Source: JAITVB01 sp031553805
GTDB lineage: Bacteria > Bacteroidota > Bacteroidia > Bacteroidales > Rikenellaceae
Length of the DNA stretch: 64,000 nt
Reading direction: 5' to 3'
Assembly (NCBI GenBank): GCA_031553805.1
Contig: JAVBLC010000002.1
Span: 124,001 to 188,000, forward strand
The notes beneath the pieces were generated by a model, which saw only the letters and a list, made by a program, of their open reading frames with translations, was not told where the DNA came from and ran no database searches. The position numbers and the translations under genes were made by a program. Below are positions 1 to 7,624 of the stretch, piece by piece. Within the stretch, counting starts at the first letter, position 1. Each line of letters begins with the position of its first letter.

Positions 1-328
1 CGCTCCACAGATTATCGCCCGCCACGAGCATCGGATGGGTGTGTTTTGTCTTGCTTTCCACGGTTTGGCTCATGATCTTGGCCCCGTCGCGCAGGTTCAC
101 CCGCCAGGCGGTGTCCATCCAGCGGCTGGCGAAGGCGCTCATTACCCACGGTCCGGTGGGCTGTGCGGCGCTGATGTAGTGGTATTCGGTGTGCGGCCCG
201 ACATGGGGAAAGAAAGGTCCCACCTCGTATTTGTCGAACTGGTCGGTGAAGAGGGTAGTTTGCGATTGGGTGCAGTTCGTGACCAAAATGATCGCTGCTG
301 CCAATAGGAAAATCCTGAAAAATTTCAT
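1..328 (-). CDS. Partial secreted lipoprotein, C-terminus outside the window
   Basis: An open frame starts at the ATG at 328 and runs off the left edge without a stop (109 codons seen). The product begins with a basic, hydrophobic signal segment ending in LVTNC, so Cys19 is a plausible though not textbook lipidation site. The mature part starts TQSQTTLFTDQFDKYEVGPF and is rich in aromatics, like the beta-sandwich start of secreted carbohydrate-active proteins, but I do not recognise a family. A minus-strand -7 box (TAGCTTTG) lies at 358-365, so it is transcribed divergently from the DapF-like gene. The function is unknown; the missing C-terminus prevents a better call. Confidence 0.7.
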   Translation of the reverse strand, partial: MKFFRIFLLAAAIILVTNCTQSQTTLFTDQFDKYEVGPFFPHVGPHTEYHYISAAQPTGPWVMSAFASRWMDTAWRVNLRDGAKIMSQTVESKTKHTHPMLVAGDNLWS

Positions 329-357
329 GGGTCGTGGGTTTTGGGATTCGGATAGTG

Positions 358-394
358 CAAAGCTAAATCTTTTCGGCGAAAAATGCTATATTTG
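358..394. promoter_or_regulatory. Divergent promoter pair
   Basis: The plus strand shows TATATTTG at 387-394, 18 nt before the DapF-like ATG at 413. The minus strand shows TAGCTTTG at 365-358, 30 nt before the lipoprotein ATG at 328. Both match the Bacteroidota -7 consensus TAnnTTTG. No clear TTTG -33 element is seen for either. The two promoters nearly abut, so they may compete. Confidence 0.55.
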
Positions 395-412
395 TTACCC
401 GGAACAAAAACG

Positions 413-1231
413 ATGGAAATTAAGATCTCGAAATACCACGCCGCCGGAGCCGACTTTCTGCTGGCCGACCGGCGCGGAATACTCGACGCTCTGCCAGTCA
501 AGCAGGTGGCCGCCCTTTGCGACCGCCACACGGGGATTGGGGCGGGCGGAATGATCGTTCTCGAAGATGCACCTGTGGATGTCGCCGGAGCTTCCTTTTA
601 CGCTCGGTGCTACCGTCCGGACGGCGCTGAAACCGACCTGGCCGGCAACGCCGGCTGGTGTGTCGGCCTGCAGACCACCCACTTGGGCGTCAGCGGCGAA
701 CCGTTGGTTTTTTCCACTTCGTCGGGCCTGCGCGAGGCCGCTGTCATCGCCGGCGACGGTCGTCGCGGCCACGTGCGTCTGTCGATGCCCGACGTGACAG
801 CGTGGGAGTTTATGACCCGTTCGCTGATCTTCGATTTTGGCGAAGCCCACTACGTCGAATTCCTGAAAGAATTTTCCTCGGCCGAAATCGAACAACGCCT
901 CGGCGTGATCCGCCGGTCCGAACAATTTTCGACCCGTGGCGGAATCACGCCCAACTTTGTAAAACTGTTGCCCGACGGCTCGTTGCAGGTGCAAAGCTAT
1001 GACTGTCGCGCAGAACAATCCGCCCCCCTCACCGCTGAAGGCGCCGTAGCCAGCGCCCTGGCGGCCAACCTGCTCTGCTTTCCTGATCGGACGGTCCTTG
1101 GTTTGCAGGCGGCCGAAGACCGTTTTTCAGTGTCGTTCGCAAAGAACGCTTCCGGCCATTACGAAAAAATCACGGCCGAAGGTTCCGCCGTAAAGATATT
1201 TGAATGTGCAGTCGATCCCGAGAATTTTTAG
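413..1231 (+). CDS. DapF-like protein lacking both catalytic cysteines
   Basis: The 272-aa product aligns along its length with diaminopimelate epimerase: ADF at 13-15 replaces GNDF, CDRHTGIGAGG at 36-46 matches the ADRHxGxGxDQ block, STSSG at 101-105 matches the S-T-x-x-G block, and GEAHYV at 143-148 stands where GNPHCV is usual. In true DapF one catalytic Cys sits in CGNGxR and the other in CGSG. Here the first block reads LAGNAGW (Ala77) and the second APLTAEG (no Cys near 204-210). The thiol pair needed to racemise LL-DAP is therefore absent by sequence. Start 413 is chosen because the in-frame codon at 383 lies upstream of the -7 box. It could be a binding protein or an isomerase of another substrate; meso-DAP synthesis would need another gene. 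Confidence 0.7.
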   Translation: MEIKISKYHAAGADFLLADRRGILDALPVKQVAALCDRHTGIGAGGMIVLEDAPVDVAGASFYARCYRPDGAETDLAGNAGWCVGLQTTHLGVSGEPLVFSTSSGLREAAVIAGDGRRGHVRLSMPDVTAWEFMTRSLIFDFGEAHYVEFLKEFSSAEIEQRLGVIRRSEQFSTRGGITPNFVKLLPDGSLQVQSYDCRAEQSAPLTAEGAVASALAANLLCFPDRTVLGLQAAEDRFSVSFAKNASGHYEKITAEGSAVKIFECAVDPENF

Positions 1232-1239
1232 GCATCGGG

Positions 1240-1269
1240 TTTGCAATTCAAAAAAAATAATTATCATTG
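1240..1269 (+). promoter_or_regulatory. Promoter for the small acidic protein gene
   Basis: TTTG at 1240-1243 is followed after 18 nt by TATCATTG at 1262-1269, one mismatch from TAnnTTTG. It would leave a leader of about 100 nt before the ATG at 1375. Confidence 0.4.
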
Positions 1270-1374
1270 CATTGTGTCCTGCGCAGAGCGCAGGGCGCCC
1301 TTAACCTAAAATACAAAATGACCGGCGGTGGCGACACCCTACCGAAAAACCTTTAACGACAACACGGACCAGAA

Positions 1375-1584
1375 ATGAAATCGCAAAAAGATCTCCGGAG
1401 CAAGCCGGCCGCTGCCGGTTCCGAGGATTCGCTGAGAAAGGCTGCCAAGTTGGAGCCGATCCGCAAGAACGGGAAAGAGAAAAGGGCATTCATTCACGAA
1501 TTGGACGAGGACGATGACGAACCTATGCTGCACCGGCGCGAATCGGTTCTCGACTATTTCGGCGACGACGAAGAAGAGGAATAA
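1375..1584 (+). CDS. Small charged protein, 69 aa, unknown
   Basis: The short frame has a basic first half (KSQKDLRSK, KNGKEKR) and a very acidic second half (ELDEDDDEP, GDDEEEE at the C-terminus). There is no signal peptide or membrane segment. It sits between a promoter-like site at 1240-1269 and a strong intrinsic terminator at 1599-1621, so it looks like a one-gene unit, which supports it being real. I do not recognise the family. The charge pattern suggests a disordered protein that may bind nucleic acid or a basic partner; that is inference. Confidence 0.6.
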   Translation: MKSQKDLRSKPAAAGSEDSLRKAAKLEPIRKNGKEKRAFIHELDEDDDEPMLHRRESVLDYFGDDEEEE

Positions 1585-1598
1585 CAAGCGATAAAAAG

Positions 1599-1621
1599 GG
1601 GCTGCCTCGGCAGCCTTTTTT
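1599..1621 (+). terminator. Intrinsic terminator
   Basis: The arms GGCTGC and GCAGCC around a CTCG loop (1600-1615) are followed by six T. It closes the unit of the 69-aa gene, 15 nt after its stop. Confidence 0.85.
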
Positions 1622-1639
1622 GTCCGGAATACATACAAT

Positions 1640-2482
1640 ATGGAACAATTTACCCTGGTGGGCGACACCGCTCTCCACTATGCCGATTCGCAACGGGGCG
1701 AACCCTGTGTGGTGCTGCTCCACGGCTACCTCGAATCCCTCGACGTGTGGGACGACTTTTCATTGCTGTTGAGGAAAGCGGGAGGCTATCGGACGGTTTC
1801 GCTCGATCTGCCGGGCCACGGCATTTCCGAGGTGATCGGCGAGGTCCACACGATGGATTTTCTGGCGCTGACCGTCAAACAGCTTTTAGATAAACTGAAC
1901 GTCGAAAAGTGCGTGCTGGTGGGCCACTCGATGGGCGGCTACGTGGCGTTGGCTTTTGCCGAGCATTATCCCGAGCGCTTGCAGGGCCTGGTGCTTTTCC
2001 ATTCGACGCCCAACGCCGACACCCCTGAGAAGGTCGAACACCGCCGCCGCGAAATTGAAGTTGTCAAGGGCGGTCGCAAGGAACTCCTTGCCCGTGTTAC
2101 CCCGGAGAAAGGATTTGCGGTGGAAAATAGAAAGCGCCTCTCCGACCTTATCGAGTCGCTCTCCCTGCAAGTGATGCTGACCGAAGATGAGGGGATTACC
2201 TCCATTCTCGAGGGAATGATCGCTCGCAAAGACCAAAACGAAATGTTTTCGAAATTGCCTGTGCCCGAACTTTTTGTCTTCGGCAAACAGGATGAGTATA
2301 TCCCGATTGAGGTGGCCGAAGGGCTCGCAGCCCGCCATCCGCAGGCCCGCGTGGTGTGGCTCGAACACTCGGCCCACATGGGGTTTGAAGAAGAGCCGCA
2401 GGAGGCGTGCCGTGTCCTGGCGGAGTTTATCGACACGCTGTCGGGCGTCGTCCCCCGTGCCGAAAAAACGCAGGCCGAATGA
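1640..2482 (+). CDS. Alpha/beta hydrolase
   Basis: The 280-aa product has the classic fold-defining pieces: HGY at 28-30 (oxyanion hole region), DLPGHG at 56-61, the nucleophile elbow GHSMGG with Ser97, an acidic residue in FGKQDEYIP (Asp218) and the histidine in LEHSAHMG (His246). That is a complete Ser-Asp-His triad, so an active cytoplasmic esterase, lipase-like enzyme or C-C hydrolase is expected; the substrate cannot be read. There is no signal peptide. Its stop overlaps the ATG of the RNA methyltransferase by 4 nt (2479-2482), so the two are translationally coupled. Confidence 0.85.
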   Translation: MEQFTLVGDTALHYADSQRGEPCVVLLHGYLESLDVWDDFSLLLRKAGGYRTVSLDLPGHGISEVIGEVHTMDFLALTVKQLLDKLNVEKCVLVGHSMGGYVALAFAEHYPERLQGLVLFHSTPNADTPEKVEHRRREIEVVKGGRKELLARVTPEKGFAVENRKRLSDLIESLSLQVMLTEDEGITSILEGMIARKDQNEMFSKLPVPELFVFGKQDEYIPIEVAEGLAARHPQARVVWLEHSAHMGFEEEPQEACRVLAEFIDTLSGVVPRAEKTQAE

Positions 2483-3264
2483 TCCCGAAAGCCGAAATTG
2501 CCCGCATCAAATCCCTTGTCCGCAAGGAAGTGCGTGCCGGGGAGGGGGTGTTCGTGGCCGAAGGCCTGAAACTCGTTTCCGAACTGATCGCTTCGCCACT
2601 GGCCGTGACGGCGGTCTATGCACAGCCCGAAGCGGCGGCCAAATTGCCGCCCTGCAATGTGGTGCAAGAGGCCACCGCCAAAGAGATGGAGCGCATCAGC
2701 CACCTGAAAACGCCGTCGGACGTGCTGGCCTTAGTCAAAATCCCCGCTCGTCCGGCCGCCGCTCCGGCCCGCGGCGTGCTGTCGCTGATGCTCGACGGGG
2801 TGCAGGATCCGGGCAACCTGGGTACGATCATCCGCCTGGCCGACTGGTTCGGCATCGGCGACATCTACTGTTCGCCCGCCACGGCCGACTGTTTCAACCC
2901 CAAGGTGGTGCAGGCCACGATGGGGGCGATCGCCCGTGTGGGCGTCCACTACGGCGACCTGGCCACCTGGCTCGCTGCCGCCCGCTGCAACGGGTTGCCT
3001 GTCTACGGTACGTTTCTGGAGGGGAAAAACATCTACGCCGAGCGCCTGTCCACGGAAGGCATCATCCTGTTGGGCAGCGAGGGAAAAGGCGTTTCGTCCG
3101 AAGCGGCCGCCTGCGTCACTGAAAAACTGTTCATTCCGCCCTTTCCGGCCGACGCCCAGCGCAGCGAATCGCTCAACGTGGCGATCGCCGCGGCCATAAT
3201 CTGTTCCGAGTTTAGACGGTGCGTTCCCGCGCACGGAATTTTGGCTTCGCCTGGACAAATATAA
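2479..3264 (+). CDS. TrmH/SpoU-family RNA 2'-O-methyltransferase
   Basis: This 261-aa protein shows the three motifs of the SPOUT knot: DGVQDPGNLGTIIR at 106-119, LLGSEGKG at 197-204 and IPPFP..SLNVAIAAA at 219-239. The first 95 residues form a small N-terminal domain like the L30e-like substrate-binding part of the family (FVAEGLKLV at 25-33). Such enzymes methylate a ribose in tRNA or 23S rRNA using S-adenosylmethionine; the exact nucleotide is not readable. The start at 2479 makes an ATGA overlap with the hydrolase and matches the family N-terminus, unlike the in-frame codon at 2407. The C-terminal 15 residues after EFRR are low in family character. Confidence 0.85.
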   Translation: MIPKAEIARIKSLVRKEVRAGEGVFVAEGLKLVSELIASPLAVTAVYAQPEAAAKLPPCNVVQEATAKEMERISHLKTPSDVLALVKIPARPAAAPARGVLSLMLDGVQDPGNLGTIIRLADWFGIGDIYCSPATADCFNPKVVQATMGAIARVGVHYGDLATWLAAARCNGLPVYGTFLEGKNIYAERLSTEGIILLGSEGKGVSSEAAACVTEKLFIPPFPADAQRSESLNVAIAAAIICSEFRRCVPAHGILASPGQI

Positions 3265-3274
3265 AGAAAAACAC

Positions 3275-3282
3275 TACTTTTG
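3275..3282 (+). promoter_or_regulatory. -7 box for tsaB
   Basis: TACTTTTG matches TAnnTTTG and lies 36 nt before the tsaB ATG at 3319. It argues against the upstream in-frame start at 3280, which falls inside the box. Confidence 0.45.
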
Positions 3283-3318
3283 TCCTGCGAAAGAGGCATA
3301 TCCTCTCTTTCTGAAAAG

Positions 3319-4029
3319 ATGTCGCTGATCCTGAACATAGAAACCGGTACGGAGGTCTGCTCCGTTGCACTGGCCGAAAACGGCCGGCTGATCTCGTTGC
3401 GCGAGAGCGGCACCGGCCGTCAGCACGCCCAACAACTGGCCCTCTACATCGACGAGATTTTTCGTGAGTTGGACGTCGACCCGCGCGACCTCGACGCCGT
3501 AGCTGTCGGCAAAGGCCCCGGTTCCTATACCGGCCTGCGCATTGGCGTTTCACTGGCCAAGGGGGTTTCGTACGGGGTCGGCATCCCACTTATTGGCGTT
3601 AGCACTTTGGAGTCGATGGCCTGTGTCGCCCTCGAGGATTTTGACGCCGGGGTGTTGGAGTTAACTCATCCCGACTGCCTTTACCTGTGCCCGATGATCG
3701 ACGCCCGCCGGATGGAGGTCTACGCCCAGGTGTTCGACCAGGCGCTGGCGCCGGTGACCGAGGTCGAGGCGATCGTTGTCGACGGCACGACCTACGCCGC
3801 GTTGGCCGCCGAACGAGAGTTTGTGATCTTTGGCAGCGGGGCGCAAAAATGTGTCGGAGTAATGGTCTCTTCCAATGTGCATTACGTTGAGGTAGCCCAT
3901 TCAGCCCGGGGCATGGTCGCCTTGTCCGACCGGGCGTTTCGGCAGGGTGATTTTGTCGACACAGCCTACTTCGAACCGTTCTACCTCAAGGATTTCGTCG
4001 TTACGACCTCGGCCAAGAAGCTCTTTTGA
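3319..4029 (+). CDS. tsaB: tRNA threonylcarbamoyladenosine biosynthesis protein TsaB
   Basis: The 236-aa product begins LILNIETGTEVCSVAL and carries GKGPGSYTGLRIGVSLAKG at 64-82, the signature of TsaB, an actin-fold homologue of TsaD. With TsaD and TsaE it transfers threonylcarbamoyl-AMP to A37 of ANN-decoding tRNAs; TsaB itself is a non-catalytic scaffold. The length is normal for the family (about 230 aa). Start 3319 is chosen from the conserved N-terminus and the -7 box just upstream. It sits directly before a tRNA gene, though that gene has its own promoter. Confidence 0.93.
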   Translation: MSLILNIETGTEVCSVALAENGRLISLRESGTGRQHAQQLALYIDEIFRELDVDPRDLDAVAVGKGPGSYTGLRIGVSLAKGVSYGVGIPLIGVSTLESMACVALEDFDAGVLELTHPDCLYLCPMIDARRMEVYAQVFDQALAPVTEVEAIVVDGTTYAALAAEREFVIFGSGAQKCVGVMVSSNVHYVEVAHSARGMVALSDRAFRQGDFVDTAYFEPFYLKDFVVTTSAKKLF

Positions 4030-4060
4030 CGGCCGGGCGCAACAAAAAACAGCGGATTTT

Positions 4061-4090
4061 TTTGCACAACACAAAAAAACGCTATATTTG
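4061..4090 (+). promoter_or_regulatory. Promoter of the tRNA-Gln pair
   Basis: TTTG at 4061-4064, 18 nt of spacer and TATATTTG at 4083-4090 form a full Bacteroidota housekeeping promoter, ending 18 nt before the first tRNA base. Confidence 0.8.
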
Positions 4091-4108
4091 CACCACCAAA
4101 TCCATGAT

Positions 4109-4179
4109 TGACCCATGGTGTAATGGTAACACAGCAGATTTTGGTTCTGTCATTCTAGGTTCGAGTCCTAGTGGGTCAA
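4109..4179 (+). tRNA. tRNA-Gln (UUG)
   Basis: The 71-nt cloverleaf has acceptor arms TGACCCA and TGGGTCA, discriminator A4179, anticodon loop TTTTGGT giving anticodon TTG between the arms GCAGA and TCTGT, and the T loop GTTCGAGTC. The CCA end is not encoded. It shares a promoter with the second tRNA-Gln, 84 nt downstream. Confidence 0.95.
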
Positions 4180-4228
4180 CCGAGGTCGCCGAAGGCGGGC
4201 GAGTTCACCGACCGAAGGGAGGTAACAT
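4177..4228 (+). repeat. Dispersed repeat between the two tRNA-Gln genes
   Basis: The 27 nt at 4177-4203 recur unchanged at 4551-4577. The extended block, including the GGGAGGTAACAT part, recurs on the opposite strand near 6928-6981 with a variable centre. The repeat begins with the CAAC that also ends the tRNA, so the element abuts the tRNA 3' end exactly. Confidence 0.65.
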
Positions 4229-4262
4229 CAAGAACGACCGAAAGACATACAATTTGACATAT

Positions 4263-4333
4263 TGACCCGTGGTGTAATGGCAACACTGCAGATTCTGGAT
4301 CTGCCTTTCTTGGTTCGAATCCAGGCGGGTCAA
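4263..4333 (+). tRNA. tRNA-Gln (CUG)
   Basis: The 71-nt cloverleaf has acceptor arms TGACCCG and CGGGTCA, discriminator A4333, anticodon loop TTCTGGA giving anticodon CTG between the arms GCAGA and TCTGC, and the T loop GTTCGAATC. It differs from the first tRNA-Gln mainly in the anticodon stem-loop and T stem and ends just before a strong terminator. Confidence 0.95.
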
Positions 4334-4336
4334 CGA

Positions 4337-4370
4337 GGGCGCTGAATTTTTTCAGCGCCCTTTTTGTTTT
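4337..4370 (+). terminator. Terminator of the tRNA-Gln unit
   Basis: Perfect 10-bp arms GGGCGCTGAA (4337-4346) and TTCAGCGCCC (4351-4360) are followed by a T-rich tract, only 3 nt after the second tRNA. Confidence 0.9.
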
Positions 4371-4694
4371 TTTTGCGCAGGGCTTGCGCCCGCAGGTTGA
4401 GGTATTGGCCGGCGCACAAGAGATTTTTATGCATTGGAAGGGGCATGTTTCTGAACCGGGTCGGGCATAAAAATCTCAGGGAAAGCCGCCCATCGCGCAG
4501 GAGGGAACGGCTGTGCCGAGGGAACTGCCGCTTTTTATAAAAAGCGGCACCAACCGAGGTCGCCGAAGGCGGGCGAGCTCAACGCAGTTAAAAATTTTTC
4601 TGGAACCGGAACGAAGTGGAGCTCAGCGAAGCTAAAGCTTTGCTTTCCTGGGAGACTTTGCCTGGAAAAATCTCCCTGTGCGGGGACGCACCAC
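4371..4694. other. Gene-free gap carrying several repeat modules
   Basis: No coding frame is convincing here. The stretch holds the 13-bp inverted-repeat element (4411-4548), the tRNA-linked repeat (4551-4577) and the GTGCGGGGACGCAC hairpin at 4678-4691. Both neighbouring units point into it. Confidence 0.7.
4411..4548. repeat. 13-bp inverted-repeat element, copy 1
   Basis: The arms GAGATTTTTATGC (4420-4432) and GCATAAAAATCTC (4465-4477) enclose exactly 32 nt. A second palindrome follows at 4527-4548 with arms GCCGCTTTTT and AAAAAGCGGC. The same order and arms recur at 31451-31585 and 55111-55251 with different loop sequence. Confidence 0.8.
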
Positions 4695-5621
4695 CTATTT
4701 CCGATACTTTTCGTCCTCCTCAAGCAACTTGAGATAACTGATATACCGCGAAGTACTCACCCGTCCCTCTTCGACCGCCTCTTTGACCGCGCACCCCGGC
4801 TCATGCGTATGCGTGCAATTATAGTACTGACACTCGGGCGCATGCCGGAAAATTTCCGGAAAATACCGGCTGATCTCTCCCTTTTCGAAGTCGATCAAAC
4901 CGAATCCCTTGATCCCCGGCGTGTCGATCAGGTAGCCCCCCTCGCTTAATTTGAACATTTCGGAGAACGTGGTCGTGTGTTTCCCCTTGTTGTGATACGA
5001 CGAAATCTCGCCAGTGCGTAAGGTCAGCGACGGGTCGACGGCTTGGATCAGCGTCGATTTACCCACTCCGGAATTGCCGGAGAAAAGCGTCACTTTGTCG
5101 CGGATCATGTCGCGCAACCGGTCGATGCCGGCACCGGTGAGGGCCGACACCTCGATCACCTCGTAGCCTGCTCCGCGGTAGGTTTCGTGGAATTCGGCCA
5201 ACGCGTCGGCATAGGCCGGGCCGAAAAGGTCGATCTTGTTGAGCACGATCTTGGCCGGCACGTTATACGCTTCGGCCGTTACCAGAAAACGATCGAGAAA
5301 CTCGGGATTGACCGGTGGAAAATCCAACGTGACCACCACCAGTGCCAGGTCGAGGTTGGCCGCAATGATGTGGGCCTCGCGCGAAAGGTTCGACGATTTA
5401 CGGATGATGTAATTCGTGCGTTCGTGGATCCCCGAAATGACACAGTCCGAACCCGCTTCGGCCGCATATTCGACCCGGTCGCCCACTGTGACGGGGTTGG
5501 TCGTGCGGATGCCTTTCAGTCGCAGTTTACCCTTGATCCGGCAGGGAATCAGTTCGCCCGTGACCAAGTCCTCGACCGTGTACCAGCTTCCAGTGCTCTT
5601 GATTATCAGTCCTGTAGCCAT
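4695..5621 (-). CDS. rsgA: Ribosome small-subunit-dependent GTPase A
   Basis: This 308-aa circularly permuted GTPase has the order G4 NKID (128-131), G1 GNSGVGKST (182-190), G3 DTPG (233-236). An N-terminal OB-fold region precedes it. A C-terminal zinc site follows, with Cys264, Cys269, His271 and Cys277 in the spacing C-x4-C-x-H-x5-C. RsgA checks late 30S maturation and releases RbfA. It is the last gene of a three-gene minus-strand unit (DUF2461, cvpA, rsgA), with 1 nt between cvpA's stop and its start. Length and motifs are complete. Confidence 0.96.
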   Translation of the reverse strand: MATGLIIKSTGSWYTVEDLVTGELIPCRIKGKLRLKGIRTTNPVTVGDRVEYAAEAGSDCVISGIHERTNYIIRKSSNLSREAHIIAANLDLALVVVTLDFPPVNPEFLDRFLVTAEAYNVPAKIVLNKIDLFGPAYADALAEFHETYRGAGYEVIEVSALTGAGIDRLRDMIRDKVTLFSGNSGVGKSTLIQAVDPSLTLRTGEISSYHNKGKHTTTFSEMFKLSEGGYLIDTPGIKGFGLIDFEKGEISRYFPEIFRHAPECQYYNCTHTHEPGCAVKEAVEEGRVSTSRYISYLKLLEEDEKYRK

Positions 5622-5622
5622 G

Positions 5623-6108
5623 TTAATCGTCTGTCATCAACGCCGTCAGGTAAGGGAAAACGGTCGACGCCACCCGGCCGATCGGACGGTAGAGGGCCGA
5701 CCTGTCGATCGTTTCCTGTTTGAGGATCGTGCCGTCGCGGTTAATCGTGTCGAAAGCCATGATCAATACGCTCAGGATCAGTGTCATCTTTAGCAGCGAG
5801 AGCAGTACGCCCCCGACTTTATTAAACAGCCCGAGGCCCAGCGTGTCGAACAGTTTTCCGAGCAACCAACCGACCAGGCCGATGACCAGCAGGGCGGCAA
5901 GTACGATCAATATAAACGCCACAGGAGTTGCGACTTTCGAGTCATCGATCGGCAGGTGTGTGCCCAGTTCGGCGCACCAGCGAAACGCCAGCCACACCCC
6001 CAATACCACGCCCACGATGCCGCCCAGTTGCGCCAGCACTCCCTCGCGGAAACCGCGGTAGAGGGCGTAAACCAAAGGTACGAGCAGGGCAATATCCAAT
6101 CCGTTCAT
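5623..6108 (-). CDS. CvpA-family membrane protein
   Basis: The 161-aa product starts MNGLDIALLVPLVYALYRGF, then GVLAQLGGIVGVVLGVWLAF, with further hydrophobic segments near 62-85 and 100-122, giving four membrane spans typical of CvpA/colicin-V-production-like proteins. In other bacteria CvpA affects envelope homeostasis and bile or toxin resistance; the molecular role is unsettled. The gene lies 3 nt after DUF2461 and 1 nt before rsgA. Confidence 0.85.
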   Translation of the reverse strand: MNGLDIALLVPLVYALYRGFREGVLAQLGGIVGVVLGVWLAFRWCAELGTHLPIDDSKVATPVAFILIVLAALLVIGLVGWLLGKLFDTLGLGLFNKVGGVLLSLLKMTLILSVLIMAFDTINRDGTILKQETIDRSALYRPIGRVASTVFPYLTALMTDD

Positions 6109-6111
6109 CGG

Positions 6112-6792
6112 CTATTCCTCCTCGTAGGCAAATTTCACAGAGCGGTTCAGCACGCGATTGATCGGCATCGCCTTTTTGAATTCGTTCAGGCACCAGCCGA
6201 GCAGGTCCGTGCGCAGGAGGGTCTTTTCATCGACCGGTTCCATCAACGAGTATTCGCGCATCCGCAGGTAGTCGGCATGCGGATGGTCGGCCGGAAATTC
6301 ACGCGGCGCCTTTTTCAGGTCGCGGCTGCGATCGAATACGAAGCCTTTGGCTTCGGACATCGCTTTGGCAAAGGCGTCGCCGTTGTCAAAGATGTCGTCG
6401 CGCACGTGCTTGACGATCCGCGGCTCGGGCATATAGAGGCCGGCCGCCAGGAGTGAACCGCCGAGCAACCCTTCGCCGCGGGGTTCGACGTGGAAGTAGT
6501 AGCCGGCGTAGCCCGACTTCTTGCCGCCGGGGCACACGTAGGCGCCCATATGCGTTTTATACGGGGTTTTATCGGGCGAAAAACGGGTGTCGCGGTAGAT
6601 GCGGTAGGTGCAGTCTTTGAGCGTCACACCGGCCACCGAGGGGTCGAACGCGGCGATGCCCGGGATCAGTTGTTCGACAAAGGCGTTGAAGCGGGCTTCG
6701 GCGGCGCGATAGTCGGCCTTGTGGGCCTCGAACCATGGGCGGTGGTTGTTCAACTGCAATTCCGAAAGGAATTCAAGTACTTCTTTCATCAT
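6112..6792 (-). CDS. DUF2461 domain protein
   Basis: The 226-aa product carries the family blocks NHRPWFEAHKADYRAAE (16-32), YRIYRDTRFSPDKTPYK and YYFHVEPRGEGLLGGSL, typical of DUF2461/TIGR02453 proteins found across Bacteroidota. Their biochemical role is not established. It is the first gene of the unit with cvpA and rsgA. A minus-strand -7 box TATCTTTG lies at 6817-6810, giving a leader of only about 10-15 nt. Two Met codons open the frame (6792 and 6789); either may start. Confidence 0.85.
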   Translation of the reverse strand: MMKEVLEFLSELQLNNHRPWFEAHKADYRAAEARFNAFVEQLIPGIAAFDPSVAGVTLKDCTYRIYRDTRFSPDKTPYKTHMGAYVCPGGKKSGYAGYYFHVEPRGEGLLGGSLLAAGLYMPEPRIVKHVRDDIFDNGDAFAKAMSEAKGFVFDRSRDLKKAPREFPADHPHADYLRMREYSLMEPVDEKTLLRTDLLGWCLNEFKKAMPINRVLNRSVKFAYEEE

Positions 6793-6809
6793 TTGAAAAG
6801 CATTTCAGA

Positions 6810-6817
6810 CAAAGATA
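6810..6817 (-). promoter_or_regulatory. -7 box of the DUF2461-cvpA-rsgA unit
   Basis: TATCTTTG on the minus strand, 17 nt before the DUF2461 start; no clear -33 element. Confidence 0.45.
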
Positions 6818-7030
6818 GAAATTTTCGGAATTCTTTTTTAGTGTGTCCTCGCACTGGGGGATTTTTTGTTCGTGGCCGAACCGGCTTGAGTTTTGGTTCG
6901 ACCGTCATTGCGTCGCTACTTTCTTATGTTACCTCCCTTTGGTCGGTGAGCTCGCCCGCCGCTGCGCAGCGACCTCGGTTGTCTGCCATCAAAAGAAAGT
7001 AGCCAAAGAAAAATCACCGCTTTAAGAAAA

Positions 7031-7129
7031 ATGCTAAAAAGTTCCGAAAAAATCTGCTCCGTCCACAACTCGCCCTGCGGGTTCAAACAGTGGACTTTGC
7101 GACGCTTTTCCCAACAATTTCCTTCACGC
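7031..7129. repeat. Nested palindrome family, degenerate copy
   Basis: It contains GTCCAC (7061-7066) and GTGGAC (7090-7095) around CAACTCGCCC and TTCAAACA, matching the centre of the copies at 19612-19760, 31187-31296 and 54830-54935. The outer arms are weaker here. Confidence 0.6.
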
Positions 7130-7445
7130 TTTTTCCTTATAGGCGGGCTTGCAGGGCGAAGCCCTGCGCCTGTCGGCCCTAGAAGTATAGGTTGTTGCGT
7201 CGCCTTTCCGTCCTCTACATTTCTTTAGGTGGTGGCCTTCAGCAGCCTTTAGGCCAAGCGCCCGTAGGCAGCAGGCCGAAGGCCTGCAAGCGCCTTTTAG
7301 CCGGAGGTTGGGGACCCACTTAGCTTTTGGCAGGGGGTGTAAGATGCCGGTACTGGAATGGAGCGTAGCGGAATGGAATACTGGCTCGCCCCCTGCCAAA
7401 AGGTTAGTGGGTCAACCGGAGGATAGGCGCCCAGGATTTTTTGCT

Positions 7446-7471
7446 CCACTTTTGTATCCTTACAAAAGTGG
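7446..7471. repeat. Hairpin, 11-bp arms
   Basis: CCACTTTTGTA, loop TCCT, TACAAAAGTGG. The same arms recur at 7531-7556 and 10722-10747. Confidence 0.75.
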
Positions 7472-7530
7472 ATTCAGAAAAATGCCTTAGTGGGGTCAAC
7501 CAAAGGCTAGGCGCCCCAAAGGATTTTTTG

Positions 7531-7556
7531 CCACTTTTGTATCCCTACAAAAGTGG
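7531..7556. repeat. Hairpin, 11-bp arms
   Basis: CCACTTTTGTA, loop TCCC, TACAAAAGTGG; identical arms to 7446-7471. Confidence 0.75.
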
Positions 7557-7584
7557 AGCAAAAATCGGTTTTATTCTTAAAAAC

Positions 7585-7624
7585 AAAAAAAACGGGGCCG
7601 CTCTCGAAAAGAAGCGGCCCCGTC
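7585..7624 (-). terminator. Terminator of the GH28-DUF4861 unit
   Basis: The minus strand reads arms ACGGGGCCGCT and AGCGGCCCCGT followed by a run of eight T, 18 nt after the DUF4861 stop. Confidence 0.8.

Noticed and set aside
383..412. Upstream start for the DapF-like protein
   Set aside because: It would place the start codon before the -7 box and add ten residues not seen in the family.
4026..4265. A 79-codon frame across the first tRNA-Gln
   Set aside because: It covers a tRNA gene and its promoter; no protein character.
4420..4477. Insertion sequence with terminal inverted repeats
   Set aside because: Only 32 nt lie between the arms, no transposase and no clear target duplication; at most a tiny non-autonomous element.
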